NCBI GenBank assembly: GCA_964459065.1
Contig: CAYWMN010000072.1
Coordinates: forward strand, 1-15,292
Origin: JAMCXS01 sp964459065
GTDB taxonomy: Bacteria; Acidobacteriota; Terriglobia; UBA7540
DNA: 15,292 bases
Reading direction: 5' to 3'
This document shows positions 1 through 8,428 of the stretch, piece by piece. The position numbers and the translations under genes are program-made. A model generated the notes under the pieces. That model was not told where the DNA came from and did no database searches. It worked only from the letters and a program-made list of their open reading frames with translations. Numbering within the stretch: the stretch's first letter is position 1; each line of letters starts with the position of its first letter.

Positions 1-339
1 AATGGCTAGAGATTAACGGTCTTTAACTTCCTTGTAAAGTGACATTCAGAAAAAAGGTAACGTCAAGCTGCTTGTGTAAACATGAGGAGGTGCGGTTCTT
101 CGGTCGAGACTTTTTATTCTTGCCGTTGAAGATGGCGTTGATGATCCGGCCGATGCTTGGAACATTGACGAAGCTGCCCGTACTCCCGGTGGATTCCAGG
201 CGCTCAGCCGTCCGCTTCGCCGTCGCCAAACGCATGTGTAGCGCGAGACTTAGCCTGACCGTCTCCTTTTTGAGCCATTATCCGGAACTGATTCAGGGCT
301 GACCGGCGCGGATATTTGTGTTATTTGTTGGGTGCGTCC

Positions 340-360
340 CCAATGGTCTGTTCCCATTGG
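340..360. repeat. Perfect 7-bp inverted repeat upstream of the GT2 gene
   Basis: CCAATGG at 340-346 and CCATTGG at 354-360 are exact reverse complements around a 7-base loop (TCTGTTC). It lies just upstream of the TATAAT box at 367-372, in the -35 zone of that promoter. It could be an operator for a dimeric regulator, or a terminator-like hairpin of whatever lies to the left. There is no T run after it, so I lean to a binding site. The function is inference. Confidence 0.35.
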
Positions 361-366
361 AAATAA

Positions 367-372
367 TATAAT
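367..372 (+). promoter_or_regulatory. Candidate sigma70-type -10 box for the GT2 gene
   Basis: TATAAT at 367-372 matches the -10 consensus exactly and sits 53 bases before the ATG at 426, giving a leader of about 47 bases. No good -35 hexamer is found 16-18 bases upstream, where the inverted repeat lies instead. This may be an activator-dependent or weak promoter. GGGAGGA at 406-412 is the most likely ribosome binding site, with 13 bases to the ATG. Confidence 0.4.
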
Positions 373-425
373 GGACCTCGGAAAGGGCGTGGCCCAAGGT
401 CTCATGGGAGGATTTTTCAGAGGGT

Positions 426-1610
426 ATGACATTAACAAGTGATTCCAGCCCAAGGACCGACTCAATCCACTCCCAAACTAAAATCGGAGTTGGAAAGTAC
501 GGGGACATCGAGCGTCTTCGCCCTCTTACGCTTCAGCCGCTTTGCGAAAACCCGCTTGTTTCGGTCCTGGTGACAAATTACAACTACGCGGAGTATATCG
601 GGGAGGCTATTCAGAGTATTCTCTTGCAGACGTACACCAACTTTGAAGTCACTGTTTGCGACGATGGCTCAACCGACAACTCCTGTGCGGCGATCGAGTC
701 CTGGTGTAAGAAGGACTCCCGGGTTCGTCTTGTTCGCCAGCACAACCAGGGGCAGGGCGCAGCCCTGAACGCTGCATTCAGTGTTTCCAGGGGTGAAGTC
801 ATCGCCTTGCTGGATGGCGACGACATTGCCAACGAACGCAGACTCGAGCTTGTGGTTAAGGCGTTCCGGCAACATCCTGAGGCTGGAATGGTGACGCACG
901 CCTTGACCATGATGAATCCCCAAGGCGAGACGAGCGGGCGGGATCCCGAAGAGCCGCTGGATGAAGGCTGGCTTGCGCCGGCTTTGCTGCAAGGCCCGGA
1001 ACCGGTATTTCCGCCAACATCAGGACTGGCACTCCGAACCGAAGTCGCCGGGCGTGTTTTCCCCTTGCCGTGCGAACGCATCCCGGGGGCGCACTGGGAC
1101 TGGGTTGTGCGAGAAGGAGCTGCATGTCTTGCACCGGTTGCGGCCCTTGGCGAAGCTCTCGGGATCTATCGGCTTCATGGTCATAGTCTCTTCGGCCATT
1201 CACGGTTGAGCACCCTGGAACAAATTGAAAGCCGACTCGCCGGACTTTCCGGAGCCATGGAAGGACGGCGGCTTCATGCACGCACATTTCTCAATACCGA
1301 GCCCGACCCGTCTGAATGTGACCTTGTCGTTGGCGTGTTGATACTTTCCCGAGCCGTTCTGCTTGGGGAACACCTATCCGCAAAACAAATTTCCCGGTAC
1401 TCGCGCGGCAAGTCCCGTTGGATCTGGAAGATGTTTTTCTTTCTGCCGCCGTGGTTAAGAAAACGGGCTTATCTGTGGGGGCGGAAGTCGCAGATACCAT
1501 GGAAAGCCAGACGTCTAAAGGGGCAGACCGTCAGATTGCTGGAGCGTCTTGCTGAACCTTGTGGGTTGCACTGGAAACCGGGACGCAGGGTGCGCAAAAC
1601 TCAAGGCTGA
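426..1610 (+). CDS. GT2 family glycosyltransferase
   Basis: A 394-residue inverting GT-A glycosyltransferase, probably cytoplasmic, that would add a sugar from a nucleotide donor to a growing lipid-linked oligosaccharide. The GT2 core starts near residue 44 (VSVLVTNYN). It continues with the nucleotide-binding DDGSTDNS at about 79-86 and the metal-binding DGDD at 130-133, followed by an acceptor-side segment (PTSGLALR near 197, YRLHGHS near 248). The first 40 residues precede the fold and look disordered. The C-terminal 80 or so residues are basic with a hydrophobic/aromatic patch (MFFFLPPWL), perhaps membrane-associating. It is the only plus-strand gene of the locus and converges on wzy. Donor and acceptor cannot be told from sequence. 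Confidence 0.93.
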   Translation: MTLTSDSSPRTDSIHSQTKIGVGKYGDIERLRPLTLQPLCENPLVSVLVTNYNYAEYIGEAIQSILLQTYTNFEVTVCDDGSTDNSCAAIESWCKKDSRVRLVRQHNQGQGAALNAAFSVSRGEVIALLDGDDIANERRLELVVKAFRQHPEAGMVTHALTMMNPQGETSGRDPEEPLDEGWLAPALLQGPEPVFPPTSGLALRTEVAGRVFPLPCERIPGAHWDWVVREGAACLAPVAALGEALGIYRLHGHSLFGHSRLSTLEQIESRLAGLSGAMEGRRLHARTFLNTEPDPSECDLVVGVLILSRAVLLGEHLSAKQISRYSRGKSRWIWKMFFFLPPWLRKRAYLWGRKSQIPWKARRLKGQTVRLLERLAEPCGLHWKPGRRVRKTQG

Positions 1611-1626
1611 AGTCCTATCGCAGCGG

Positions 1627-1644
1627 ATATCGTCTGAACGATAT
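1627..1644. terminator. Perfect hairpin between convergent GT2 and wzy genes
   Basis: ATATCGT (1627-1633), loop CTGA and ACGATAT (1638-1644) form a perfect 7-bp stem lying in the 44-base gap between the two stop codons. The position suggests a bidirectional transcription end, but the stem is AT-rich and no clear T run follows on either side. It is either a weak or factor-assisted terminator or merely a palindrome. Confidence 0.35.
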
Positions 1645-1654
1645 ACGATAAGGT

Positions 1655-3106
1655 TTAAACGGGATGATGGCCGCCGGGATTTGCTTGAATTTCTCCTGCT
1701 GGGGGTGATGGGCGCTTCTTGGCTGAATGTTTCGACCAATTATACGGAATGCCAAACGGCAGAGCATAAATGCCGTAGACAACGCAAAAAGCGAACAGCT
1801 TTGGCAAAATTGCGATCAGCAGAGCCTCGAGGCCAATGATCAGGACGTCGCCCCCCATGAGCACGGCGATAAGATTATTGGCCAAATACACCGCAATGAT
1901 GAAGGCGAAAAAGTGAATTCTCTTCGCCGTCATTAAGGCGGAATCTACGGCCTCGCAAACGCCTCCAAATATCATCATAAAGAGCGACCCGCCAAGCAAT
2001 CCATAGTTCGCATAACCCAACCCAAACAGGGTCAGACTTTCCGCCAGCCGCGTGCTCTTGTATGCGGGCGCGCCTTCGAGAAGATTCTTAATGTATTCAT
2101 GAAAGACCACGGGCCGCGGTCCCCCAAGAAACTGGGCTTTGATTCTCGCAATGTCCATTGCGAAAGTGTGCCCATGCATCAGGCCATAGCGCGGTACCCA
2201 GATTTGGACGAGAAAGTCCAGACCCTGAAGCTCGCCGGTGGTCATGCGATTGAAGATGATCGCGATAGGGCCCTGTCCAGCAGCACTGACATAGTAGGAG
2301 GCTACCCACAAAGTAATGGGAGCTGCGACGGCTCCCATCAGCACAAAGGTTTTAAGCCCGGGCGTCCGGCGATTCAAATAGAAAAGTGCTACCGAATAAA
2401 AAAGAAAGGTCATAACCGCCGAGCCCTTACTTCCCTGGAAAGCCATGTAGAAGATGCTTGCAAGGAGGCAGCCTGAGGCTAACGTCAGATACAGACGGTC
2501 CTTACGAAATTTATACAGTGCATACCAGCCGAACGCCAGGAAGACAAGGTTCGAACCGCCGAGTGAACCCAGCAGGCGATTCATGGCGCCGGCGCCGGAT
2601 TGAACCCAGCCGACCGACGGGTTGCCTGAAGTCATGAGGGGGATGCCCGCAATCCATATCCAGTAAGCCCAAATCCCAAGGCTGGTCAAGGTTAGAGTGG
2701 CCAAGGTGTAAAGAAACACTTTCGGGTGCAAGCCGATGTCGATCTGCTGTTGTTTGGCGATTGTCCCCTGAGGACGTATGCCCAGTCGGCCCCGGGCAAT
2801 GACATTGCTCAAGAAAGATGACCCTGCGGAATCACTCGACTTCTGTCGTTTTCCCTCCGCCGGACGGGAGCGTGGATTTTGAAATGCCCGGGTAACGGCG
2901 ACGCCTGCGACAAAAGAAGCGGTAGCAGCCAGCACGTAAAGGTAGGTATCCGAATAAACTTGCAGCCATAGCCGCATGCCGCCGATGTAAACGAAGGTCC
3001 AATAGAGAATACAGACGGTTGGCAAGCTCATGAAGCCACGCGATTGCTTGTAGGCAATCATCGCGATCAAGATAAATGCAAAGGTTGGAAGGATAAGAGT
3101 TTCCAT
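1655..3106 (-). CDS. wzy: Wzy-type O-antigen/exopolysaccharide repeat-unit polymerase
   Basis: A 483-residue polytopic inner-membrane protein that would polymerise undecaprenyl-linked repeat units on the periplasmic side. It begins with a membrane segment right at the N-terminus (LILPTFAFILIAMIAY) and has about ten to twelve hydrophobic segments. A basic, Ser-rich cytoplasmic loop lies near residues 75-120. A long hydrophilic stretch near 300-370 (IFNRMTTGELQGLDFLVQIW, then PRYGLMHGHTF) ends in the polymerase-like LFGLGYANYGLLGGSLFMM. Wzy proteins vary greatly in sequence, so the call rests on topology, length and context. ATG 3106 is the only sensible start because an in-frame TGA lies two codons upstream; its ribosome binding site is weak. 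It is the last gene of the minus-strand series, 79 bases after the methyltransferase. Confidence 0.82.
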   Translation of the reverse strand: METLILPTFAFILIAMIAYKQSRGFMSLPTVCILYWTFVYIGGMRLWLQVYSDTYLYVLAATASFVAGVAVTRAFQNPRSRPAEGKRQKSSDSAGSSFLSNVIARGRLGIRPQGTIAKQQQIDIGLHPKVFLYTLATLTLTSLGIWAYWIWIAGIPLMTSGNPSVGWVQSGAGAMNRLLGSLGGSNLVFLAFGWYALYKFRKDRLYLTLASGCLLASIFYMAFQGSKGSAVMTFLFYSVALFYLNRRTPGLKTFVLMGAVAAPITLWVASYYVSAAGQGPIAIIFNRMTTGELQGLDFLVQIWVPRYGLMHGHTFAMDIARIKAQFLGGPRPVVFHEYIKNLLEGAPAYKSTRLAESLTLFGLGYANYGLLGGSLFMMIFGGVCEAVDSALMTAKRIHFFAFIIAVYLANNLIAVLMGGDVLIIGLEALLIAILPKLFAFCVVYGIYALPFGIPYNWSKHSAKKRPSPPAGEIQANPGGHHPV

Positions 3107-3185
3107 AAGTCAAGTGGTCCACGTCCCGCTAACGACGGTCCTTCATCTTCCGCTTTCCCCATCCAGAGCAGCAAAGGAGGAAGTA

Positions 3186-3953
3186 TTATTTGGTGACATA
3201 ATAAGTCCTGCTTTCAAGGGACTTCCCAGCCATTTTCTCGGACGTGACCTCAAGGACCCGTGCCCCGGCATTCTTCAAGATACTGAGCACTTCGGTCTCC
3301 GGCAAGTTCGTCATGCTCATTGGAGTAAGCCGAATCTTTCTGTAAAGAATATCTTCCTTGAGACCAAGACTCCTGAGCAAGTTATAAAGTCTTCGGCGCG
3401 GCTGGATGCGATCCCGAATGCCAATGCGCGAGGGAACCTGAAAGACCAGCAGCCCGTCGCGGCCCAGGATTCGGACAAATTCCAGAATATACGACCGGAT
3501 CAGATCCCGGCTTGGCAAGTGCTGGAGGACGATTTCGCTGCAAATCATGTCCAGCGTGTCACTCGGGAACATCGGGAGCTTGTCGGAGTGGTTCACCACG
3601 AATTCACAGTTGGCGAGATCGTTGTTCAACTGCTTGGCCAGATGGACCATCTTCTTGCTTCCGTCCACGCCCCAGCAGTGCGCAAAGCGCGTGGATAGTG
3701 CTCGCGTCAGCCTGCCGACGCCGCAGCCAAAGTCAACCGCCTTGTTCCGCGCCGCAGGCCGATGGTAATTCTCCGCGAAGCTCATGATCCGCGCGATCTC
3801 TTCTTCGCCCGTGGCGAAGAACTCCTGGACGTCCCACTGGCCGTCTTGTTTGCCCTTTGTGGTTAGTACGAAGAACAAAGGATCCAAGCTTGCCAGCTCG
3901 TCCCAGTCTTTCGTCACTTTCGATACTGATTTTTGAAGGCTTTCTTTCATCAT
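3186..3953 (-). CDS. Class I SAM-dependent methyltransferase
   Basis: A 255-residue cytoplasmic methyltransferase of the Methyltransf_11/25 type. Motif I is VDFGCGVGR at 73-81, the acidic ribose-binding residue falls in GVDGSKKM (95-102), and the post-II segment is EIVLQHLP (140-147), as in the UbiE-like fold. The N-terminal 60 residues (WDELASLDPLFFVL and WDVQEFFATGEEE) resemble those of methyltransferases found in polysaccharide clusters. It most likely O-methylates a sugar of the repeat unit or a precursor, judged by its place between GT4 and wzy. Two ATGs are adjacent. AAGG lies 2 bases before the first and 5 before the second, so translation may start at the second (3950). The gap to the preceding GT4 gene is 53 bases. 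Confidence 0.9.
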   Translation of the reverse strand: MMKESLQKSVSKVTKDWDELASLDPLFFVLTTKGKQDGQWDVQEFFATGEEEIARIMSFAENYHRPAARNKAVDFGCGVGRLTRALSTRFAHCWGVDGSKKMVHLAKQLNNDLANCEFVVNHSDKLPMFPSDTLDMICSEIVLQHLPSRDLIRSYILEFVRILGRDGLLVFQVPSRIGIRDRIQPRRRLYNLLRSLGLKEDILYRKIRLTPMSMTNLPETEVLSILKNAGARVLEVTSEKMAGKSLESRTYYVTK

Positions 3954-4006
3954 GACCTTATCCAGACGTGCAGCAAATGGACTGGCGACTCCACAGGCCC
4001 GGGCGG

Positions 4007-5209
4007 TTAGGGCGCTGAGGGCCTGCCAGCCGTATGCTGGCAGAGTTCCTCGAACAAGCCAACCAATTGCCTTGCAGATGCTTCCCAGCAGAATTGCCGC
4101 GCCTGGTCGTAGCCCCTTTCAATCATCATTTTTCGCAGTGCTTCATCGTGGAGAACACGATGGATCGCTTCAGCCAACAAGTCGGCTCTTCGGGCCGGCA
4201 CTGAAATTGCCGCATCGCCGCCAATTTCCACCAGTGCGGTAGCATCAGAAGTCACCACCGGGACGCCGCAGGCCATCGCTTCCAATACCGGCAGCCCGAA
4301 TCCTTCATAGAATGAGGGCATGACGAATGTGGCAGCCCCGGAGTACGCCTTGGGTAAATCACCCTCCTCAAGGTAACCAGTAAACGCGACATCCCCCTGC
4401 GCAAGACCGGCTTTCTCTACACTTCCATAGACCTCTGAACTCCTCCAGCCCCTTATTCCGGCAATAACCAGTTGGTGCCGGAAGCCGAAGTGTTCGCGAA
4501 GAATCTTGACGGCCTTAATGAGCGTCAAAAGATTCTTTCTTGGCTCGATGGTGCCCAGCGCCAGAATATAGTCGCGCGACACGTTGTACTTCGCGGCGAA
4601 ATCGTGTGCAGCCGCTGCACGGGGTTGCGATTGGTACAACGGGTTCACGCCATTATAGACGACATGGATTTTTGATTCCGGGACGCCAAGCAAGCGATGG
4701 GTTTCAGAAGCCGTCGATTTTGAAACCGTGATCACCGCGTTTGCTTCCCGAATTGAGCGGTCGATCAGCAACCAGTGAGTCAGCCGGTTGAACCTGCCCA
4801 TCGTGTCGGGATATTTTTTCCAGACGACGTCATGAAGGGTTACAACTCGAATGACTTGGGGGGGCATTCCGGGAGGCAAGATGTGCCCCGGCCCCCAGAA
4901 TAGGTCCAGCTGATCTTCTGTGACCATCCGTTGAAGGTCGGTCCATAGCCAAACCGTACCGGGAAGAAAGCCAAACTTGCAATGGACTCGTTTGTGCCAC
5001 CGGCCATCCCCTCGAGGGAAGTCAAAGTCATGATCGGAATACAAATAGTAAGTATTCCGCATATCGACATTTCGGAGGCCGTCAAGCAGGCATTGGAGGA
5101 CGTGTCCATGGCCTACCCGCGTCCGTGACAACACGCGCGCGTCTATTCCAATCCGCATTGGCGCACCCCCAGAGTGAGGTTGAGGCAACGCTGATGATGC
5201 ATAATCCAT
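4007..5209 (-). CDS. GT4 family glycosyltransferase
   Basis: A retaining GT-B glycosyltransferase, up to 400 residues, expected at the cytoplasmic face of the membrane. The N-terminal Rossmann domain starts at residue 18 (MRIGIDARVL), with TLHDVVW at 124-130. The donor-binding domain carries GTIEPRKN at 219-226 and the EX7E segment EGFGLPVLEAMACGVPV at 302-318, the hallmark of GT4. Residues 1-17 do not belong to the fold, so ATG 5158 (383 residues, GGGGGTG upstream) may be the true start. ATG 5209 is also preceded by an acceptable AAGGA. The sugar added cannot be predicted; many relatives transfer mannose or rhamnose, but that is family knowledge rather than evidence here. Confidence 0.93.
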   Translation of the reverse strand: MDYASSALPQPHSGGAPMRIGIDARVLSRTRVGHGHVLQCLLDGLRNVDMRNTYYLYSDHDFDFPRGDGRWHKRVHCKFGFLPGTVWLWTDLQRMVTEDQLDLFWGPGHILPPGMPPQVIRVVTLHDVVWKKYPDTMGRFNRLTHWLLIDRSIREANAVITVSKSTASETHRLLGVPESKIHVVYNGVNPLYQSQPRAAAAHDFAAKYNVSRDYILALGTIEPRKNLLTLIKAVKILREHFGFRHQLVIAGIRGWRSSEVYGSVEKAGLAQGDVAFTGYLEEGDLPKAYSGAATFVMPSFYEGFGLPVLEAMACGVPVVTSDATALVEIGGDAAISVPARRADLLAEAIHRVLHDEALRKMMIERGYDQARQFCWEASARQLVGLFEELCQHTAGRPSAP

Positions 5210-5385
5210 GCTTCCTTACTCATCATGCAGGGACCTTCTTGCGACAAGCAGGATGACGCCTTCCTGGGACTCATCCCCGATATTCGGTCCCGGGATGTCG
5301 CATTCCGGCCCTGCCCCAGTGCTACCAACCAGACCGAAACGGCTTTAAAGGCTGGTTTCCTTGCAAAATAAGAATCCGGCGCTCC

Positions 5386-6468
5386 TTACTTTCTCACTCC
5401 AAGGCGTTCATTGATGACCTTCTCCAGGAGGCTGGTGCTACGGTCCAGGTCGAATTCTCTGATCCGCTCGCGGCCGTTGTCGGCAATTTGCGTGCGAAGG
5501 GCATCATTGTTGAGCAACCGGATAAGATTCTCCGCCAGGCGCCGGGGTTGTTTGGGCTCCGAAACCAAAGCGGTCACGCCATCAATTGCGTATGCGCGAT
5601 TTCCTGCGCAGTCCGTGGTGACAAGGGCGCACCCGCAGGCCATGGCTTCGGCAGGAGCCAGCCCGAAGCCTTCGCTCCAGCTTGCGCATAGATAGATTGA
5701 GCTGCGATTGTAAAGATCCTCAACGATGAATTTAGTGGAGGGTTTCCTGACGTAGGAAATCCACCCGGGAAGTGACCGGGGCCGGCGCATTGTGTAAAAG
5801 CAAACAGCCTCAAACCGAGCCCCGCTCTCTCTGGCCAAAGTGAGCGCCTTGAGTGCGTCTTCCGTCCCTTTCCAGGAAGAGGGTGAGTAAACGAATGACA
5901 CCCTGGCGGGGCGGTCTGCCGGAGGGGTGCGGACTGTGTAAAGGTCGTGATCAATGCCGTTAGGGACATAACTGATATCCGTGCAGCCGAGCTCTTTGCC
6001 CAACTCCGCCAGCCACTCCGCGACGACAATCTTATGCAGCTTGCTTCGCCATGTTGCATCGACGGCCTCCTTGGGACCTGCCCAAGTTTCGTAGTGCTGA
6101 ATCAGGTAAAACTTCTCTCCCTTTTGTTTCGGATAGTCGAGGACGCATGGAGCCGTATGCCAGGCCGTCGCAAAAACCGCATCGCCATCCGGGATGTTCT
6201 CAGGAGACAAATCAGACACATAAAGCATCCTGACTTTTTCGTGAAGATGTTGCCATTTCATTTTAGGGGTGTAAATCAGGTCCCTTTTTTCGCCGATCTT
6301 TCTTCGAATGCGAAGAATGAGCGTGGGAGGCCGGATCGGTACCTTGCGAGGATGGACGACGGTCACCTCATGGCCACGCGCGGCCAATCCATTGGCATAT
6401 TGATAAACGATGCGAGGGCCGCCGCGAGGACTCCTTGAATAATCGCCTTGGACAAATGTTATCCTCAT
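5386..6468 (-). CDS. GT4 family glycosyltransferase (second)
   Basis: A 360-residue GT-B retaining glycosyltransferase. The N-terminal domain opens with MRITFVQGDYSRSPRGGPR, where the glycine-rich loop binds the acceptor or phosphate, followed by YQYANGLAARGHEVTVV. The linker contains YVPNGIDHDLY, and the C-terminal domain has SSWKGTEDAL and the EX7E segment EGFGLAPAEAMACGCALV. It differs from the neighbouring GT4 enough to be a separate transferase, not a recent duplicate. I start it at ATG 6468 because AGAGG lies 7 bases upstream and the fold begins at once. An in-frame ATG at 6492 would add eight residues but has no ribosome binding site. It lies 176 bases upstream of the next GT4 gene. 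Confidence 0.92.
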   Translation of the reverse strand: MRITFVQGDYSRSPRGGPRIVYQYANGLAARGHEVTVVHPRKVPIRPPTLILRIRRKIGEKRDLIYTPKMKWQHLHEKVRMLYVSDLSPENIPDGDAVFATAWHTAPCVLDYPKQKGEKFYLIQHYETWAGPKEAVDATWRSKLHKIVVAEWLAELGKELGCTDISYVPNGIDHDLYTVRTPPADRPARVSFVYSPSSWKGTEDALKALTLARESGARFEAVCFYTMRRPRSLPGWISYVRKPSTKFIVEDLYNRSSIYLCASWSEGFGLAPAEAMACGCALVTTDCAGNRAYAIDGVTALVSEPKQPRRLAENLIRLLNNDALRTQIADNGRERIREFDLDRSTSLLEKVINERLGVRK

Positions 6469-6877
6469 GGGTCTGCCTCTTTTAACGGACATCCGGTCGC
6501 TGAGGTTACATTAAATACATTCTGACCCGCGAAGAGATGTCACTCCCCCCGGCGGCGCAAACTGTGGCCCCTCTCATCGAATCGTATGATGGAAGCTGAC
6601 TTCAATCCACAGGCCTGGAGTTTTCGAGTGGGACCTCCCCACGATGGAAGTCTTTTCGCCCGACACCCACTCCGAAAGATCTTCCTTGCGGTCTCGCAAG
6701 AACCGCATAAACCCTAATAATATCATAATAATGGAAAGCGTCGGGTCGCGCCCGGCCGACTGGCAAGACCTGTCAGCGGGCACCTTCCTGCAACTGCCAG
6801 CGATTGCGCCGACTGAGCATCAAACGCATGCCGCTTGGGTCTTGGAACAGGAAAAAAGTAATCCGGGAAGCGCCGTG
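6469..6877. other. Long spacer between wzx and the GT4 gene, no confident gene
   Basis: This 409-base gap is long for an operon. A minus-strand open frame of 69 codons (6574-6783) has no recognisable domain. A shorter in-frame start near 6708 is preceded by AGGG, so a roughly 44-residue product is possible but unsupported. An AT-rich stretch at about 6710-6735 and another at about 6510-6525 (TATTTAAT on the minus strand) could be -10 elements for an internal promoter of the downstream genes. A bulged hairpin lies at 6688-6706. I see no insertion-sequence ends. Confidence 0.35.
6476..6480 (-). promoter_or_regulatory. Shine-Dalgarno that decides the GT4 start
   Basis: AGAGG read on the minus strand lies 7 bases upstream of ATG 6468 and inside the eight-codon extension from ATG 6492. 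It favours the shorter protein. Confidence 0.55.
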
Positions 6878-8428
6878 TCAACGGGTTGTTCTGACCCAAC
6901 GGCTGATCTGTCCTTTTTCATCCAAAGTGAGAACGTAGCGCCAGGCCACCAGCAAATATCCGCCGCTGAGCATCAATGTGCAGACAGCCTCGCTGATGAG
7001 CGTGTGGGTCAAAACCCAGACGGCTGCAAAGCCAAGCCCGAGGGCCGAGAGGCTTACAATGCTTCGTCCTAATTCTTTCGCGGCAAGTACGCGAGGCGAG
7101 ATACCTGTCACCCAGCAAGCAGCGAGGATGAGCAAAAGGAAATCTAAGCTAACGCGGAGAGTATAGGCGATCGCTGCCCCGGAAAGTCCCAGGTGCTCGA
7201 CGAGGAACCACGCCAGGCCGAGATGAATAGGAACCTCGGAAAGCTGTAACTTGGCAGTCAGGTCGGGCCTGCCGATGGCCTGCAGAAGGCTGAAAGGAAT
7301 AAAGGATAGTGAGTGGATGAGGACGCCAACCACCAGGATTTGAAGCACCAGCGTACCTCGCGCGGAAAAAGTGGAGCCCAGCCAGTAGAAAAGCAGCGGA
7401 CGCGCAAAGAAGGCCAAAAACATGGCGACGGGGCCAACCGCCAGGAGAAGGAATTTGAGAGCACGGATGAGGTTTTTTCTAATCCATTCGGTATCTCCGC
7501 GCCCGGCCGAAGTGCTAAAGGCTGGAAATAACGTCTCCGAAAGGCTCGACGGTAAGATGTTCAGTTTAGTCGCGATCAGATACGGAGGGGTATAAAAACC
7601 CACGGCAGCAATCGAATCGATCGCCCCGATCAGGAACCTGTCATAGTAAGTCAGGATAGGGTAAATGGCACCACAAACCGTGACCCATCCGCCGAAACTC
7701 AGCAGAGGGCGTACAAGCCGTCGATCAAAGCGTATGCCGGCCCCCAGACAGGGGTGGAGGCGTATGCAGAAGACAGCAAAAATTATTAGGGACACCATCC
7801 GGGCCAGAACCAGGAATAGTACGATTGCGGGTAATCCAAACCCGAAGGCCAGGGCAACCGCGGGCAGGAGGTAATTTAGGGCGCTGGAGGGAATGGTAAT
7901 GGCATTGAGGAGGTCAAACCTCTGCGAGGCCGCCAACACCCCCCGAAATGAGCCACTGGCAAAACTGATGGGAAGGCCGACCGAAAGAATCAGAAGCATC
8001 AAATGGGCTTGGGCATGAAGGTCGGCGGGAATCTTCAGAAGCCGATAAACGAGCAGGGGTGAAGATAAAGCAAACAAAATGCCGCCCAGCAGGCCGAAAG
8101 CGGTCTGGCTGCCCAGCGCAGTCCATACCATTTCGGGAAGATTCTCGACTTCCCCCCGACCGAGCAACTCCGCCACAAACTTGGTCGTTGCCGGCCCGAT
8201 ACCCAGATCAAATAGAGCGAAATAGCCCACCACCATCCAGGCTAATGAAAGCAGACCATCCCGGTCCGGTCCCAGCTGCCGGATGACATACGGCATGGCG
8301 GCAACCGCCACGAGGAGCGGCGCAATCCGGCCGATAAGGTTCAGGCCGGTGTTGCGAACCAGCGCGCGACCGCCAATGCGGGGAGTGCTGGTGGTGGCGG
8401 GTTTCGATGGGTCTTGCAATGGATTCAT
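6878..8428 (-). CDS. wzx: Wzx-type polysaccharide flippase (MOP superfamily)
   Basis: A 516-residue inner-membrane transporter of the polysaccharide_synt/MATE-like superfamily that would flip lipid-linked repeat units to the periplasm for Wzy. After a polar, Thr/Pro-rich N-terminal tail of about 20 residues come roughly twelve to fourteen membrane helices. Family-like segments include VRNTGLNLIGRIAPLL, MPYVIRQLGPDRDGLLSLAW (the usual start of helix 2), FDLGIGPATTKFVAE and YYDRFLIGAIDS. It is the first secure gene of the minus-strand series. The ATG overlaps the stop of a 129-codon frame as ATGA, which suggests translational coupling only if that frame is real. The best evidence for function is the fold together with the adjacent wzy and glycosyltransferases. 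Confidence 0.92.
   Translation of the reverse strand: MNPLQDPSKPATTSTPRIGGRALVRNTGLNLIGRIAPLLVAVAAMPYVIRQLGPDRDGLLSLAWMVVGYFALFDLGIGPATTKFVAELLGRGEVENLPEMVWTALGSQTAFGLLGGILFALSSPLLVYRLLKIPADLHAQAHLMLLILSVGLPISFASGSFRGVLAASQRFDLLNAITIPSSALNYLLPAVALAFGFGLPAIVLFLVLARMVSLIIFAVFCIRLHPCLGAGIRFDRRLVRPLLSFGGWVTVCGAIYPILTYYDRFLIGAIDSIAAVGFYTPPYLIATKLNILPSSLSETLFPAFSTSAGRGDTEWIRKNLIRALKFLLLAVGPVAMFLAFFARPLLFYWLGSTFSARGTLVLQILVVGVLIHSLSFIPFSLLQAIGRPDLTAKLQLSEVPIHLGLAWFLVEHLGLSGAAIAYTLRVSLDFLLLILAACWVTGISPRVLAAKELGRSIVSLSALGLGFAAVWVLTHTLISEAVCTLMLSGGYLLVAWRYVLTLDEKGQISRWVRTTR

Larger units (their letters stand above)
1..425. other. Leader region left of the GT2 gene, no confident gene
   Basis: No gene is assigned with confidence here. 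Opposed open frames exist at 23-235 (minus, 70 codons) and 39-302 (plus, 87 codons). Neither has a good Shine-Dalgarno sequence or a recognisable domain, and they overlap almost completely, so at most one could be real. The minus frame stays open upstream of its ATG only as far as a stop near 278-280. From about 303 to 425 the sequence becomes AT-richer and holds an inverted repeat and a TATAAT box that suit a leader for the gene at 426. Confidence 0.4.

Noticed and set aside
611..1081. Minus-strand 156-codon frame
   Set aside because: Antisense to the GT2 gene and rich in Ser/Arg, typical of a shadow frame.
3114..3698. Plus-strand 194-codon frame
   Set aside because: Antisense to the methyltransferase, which has clear SAM-binding motifs in the other strand.
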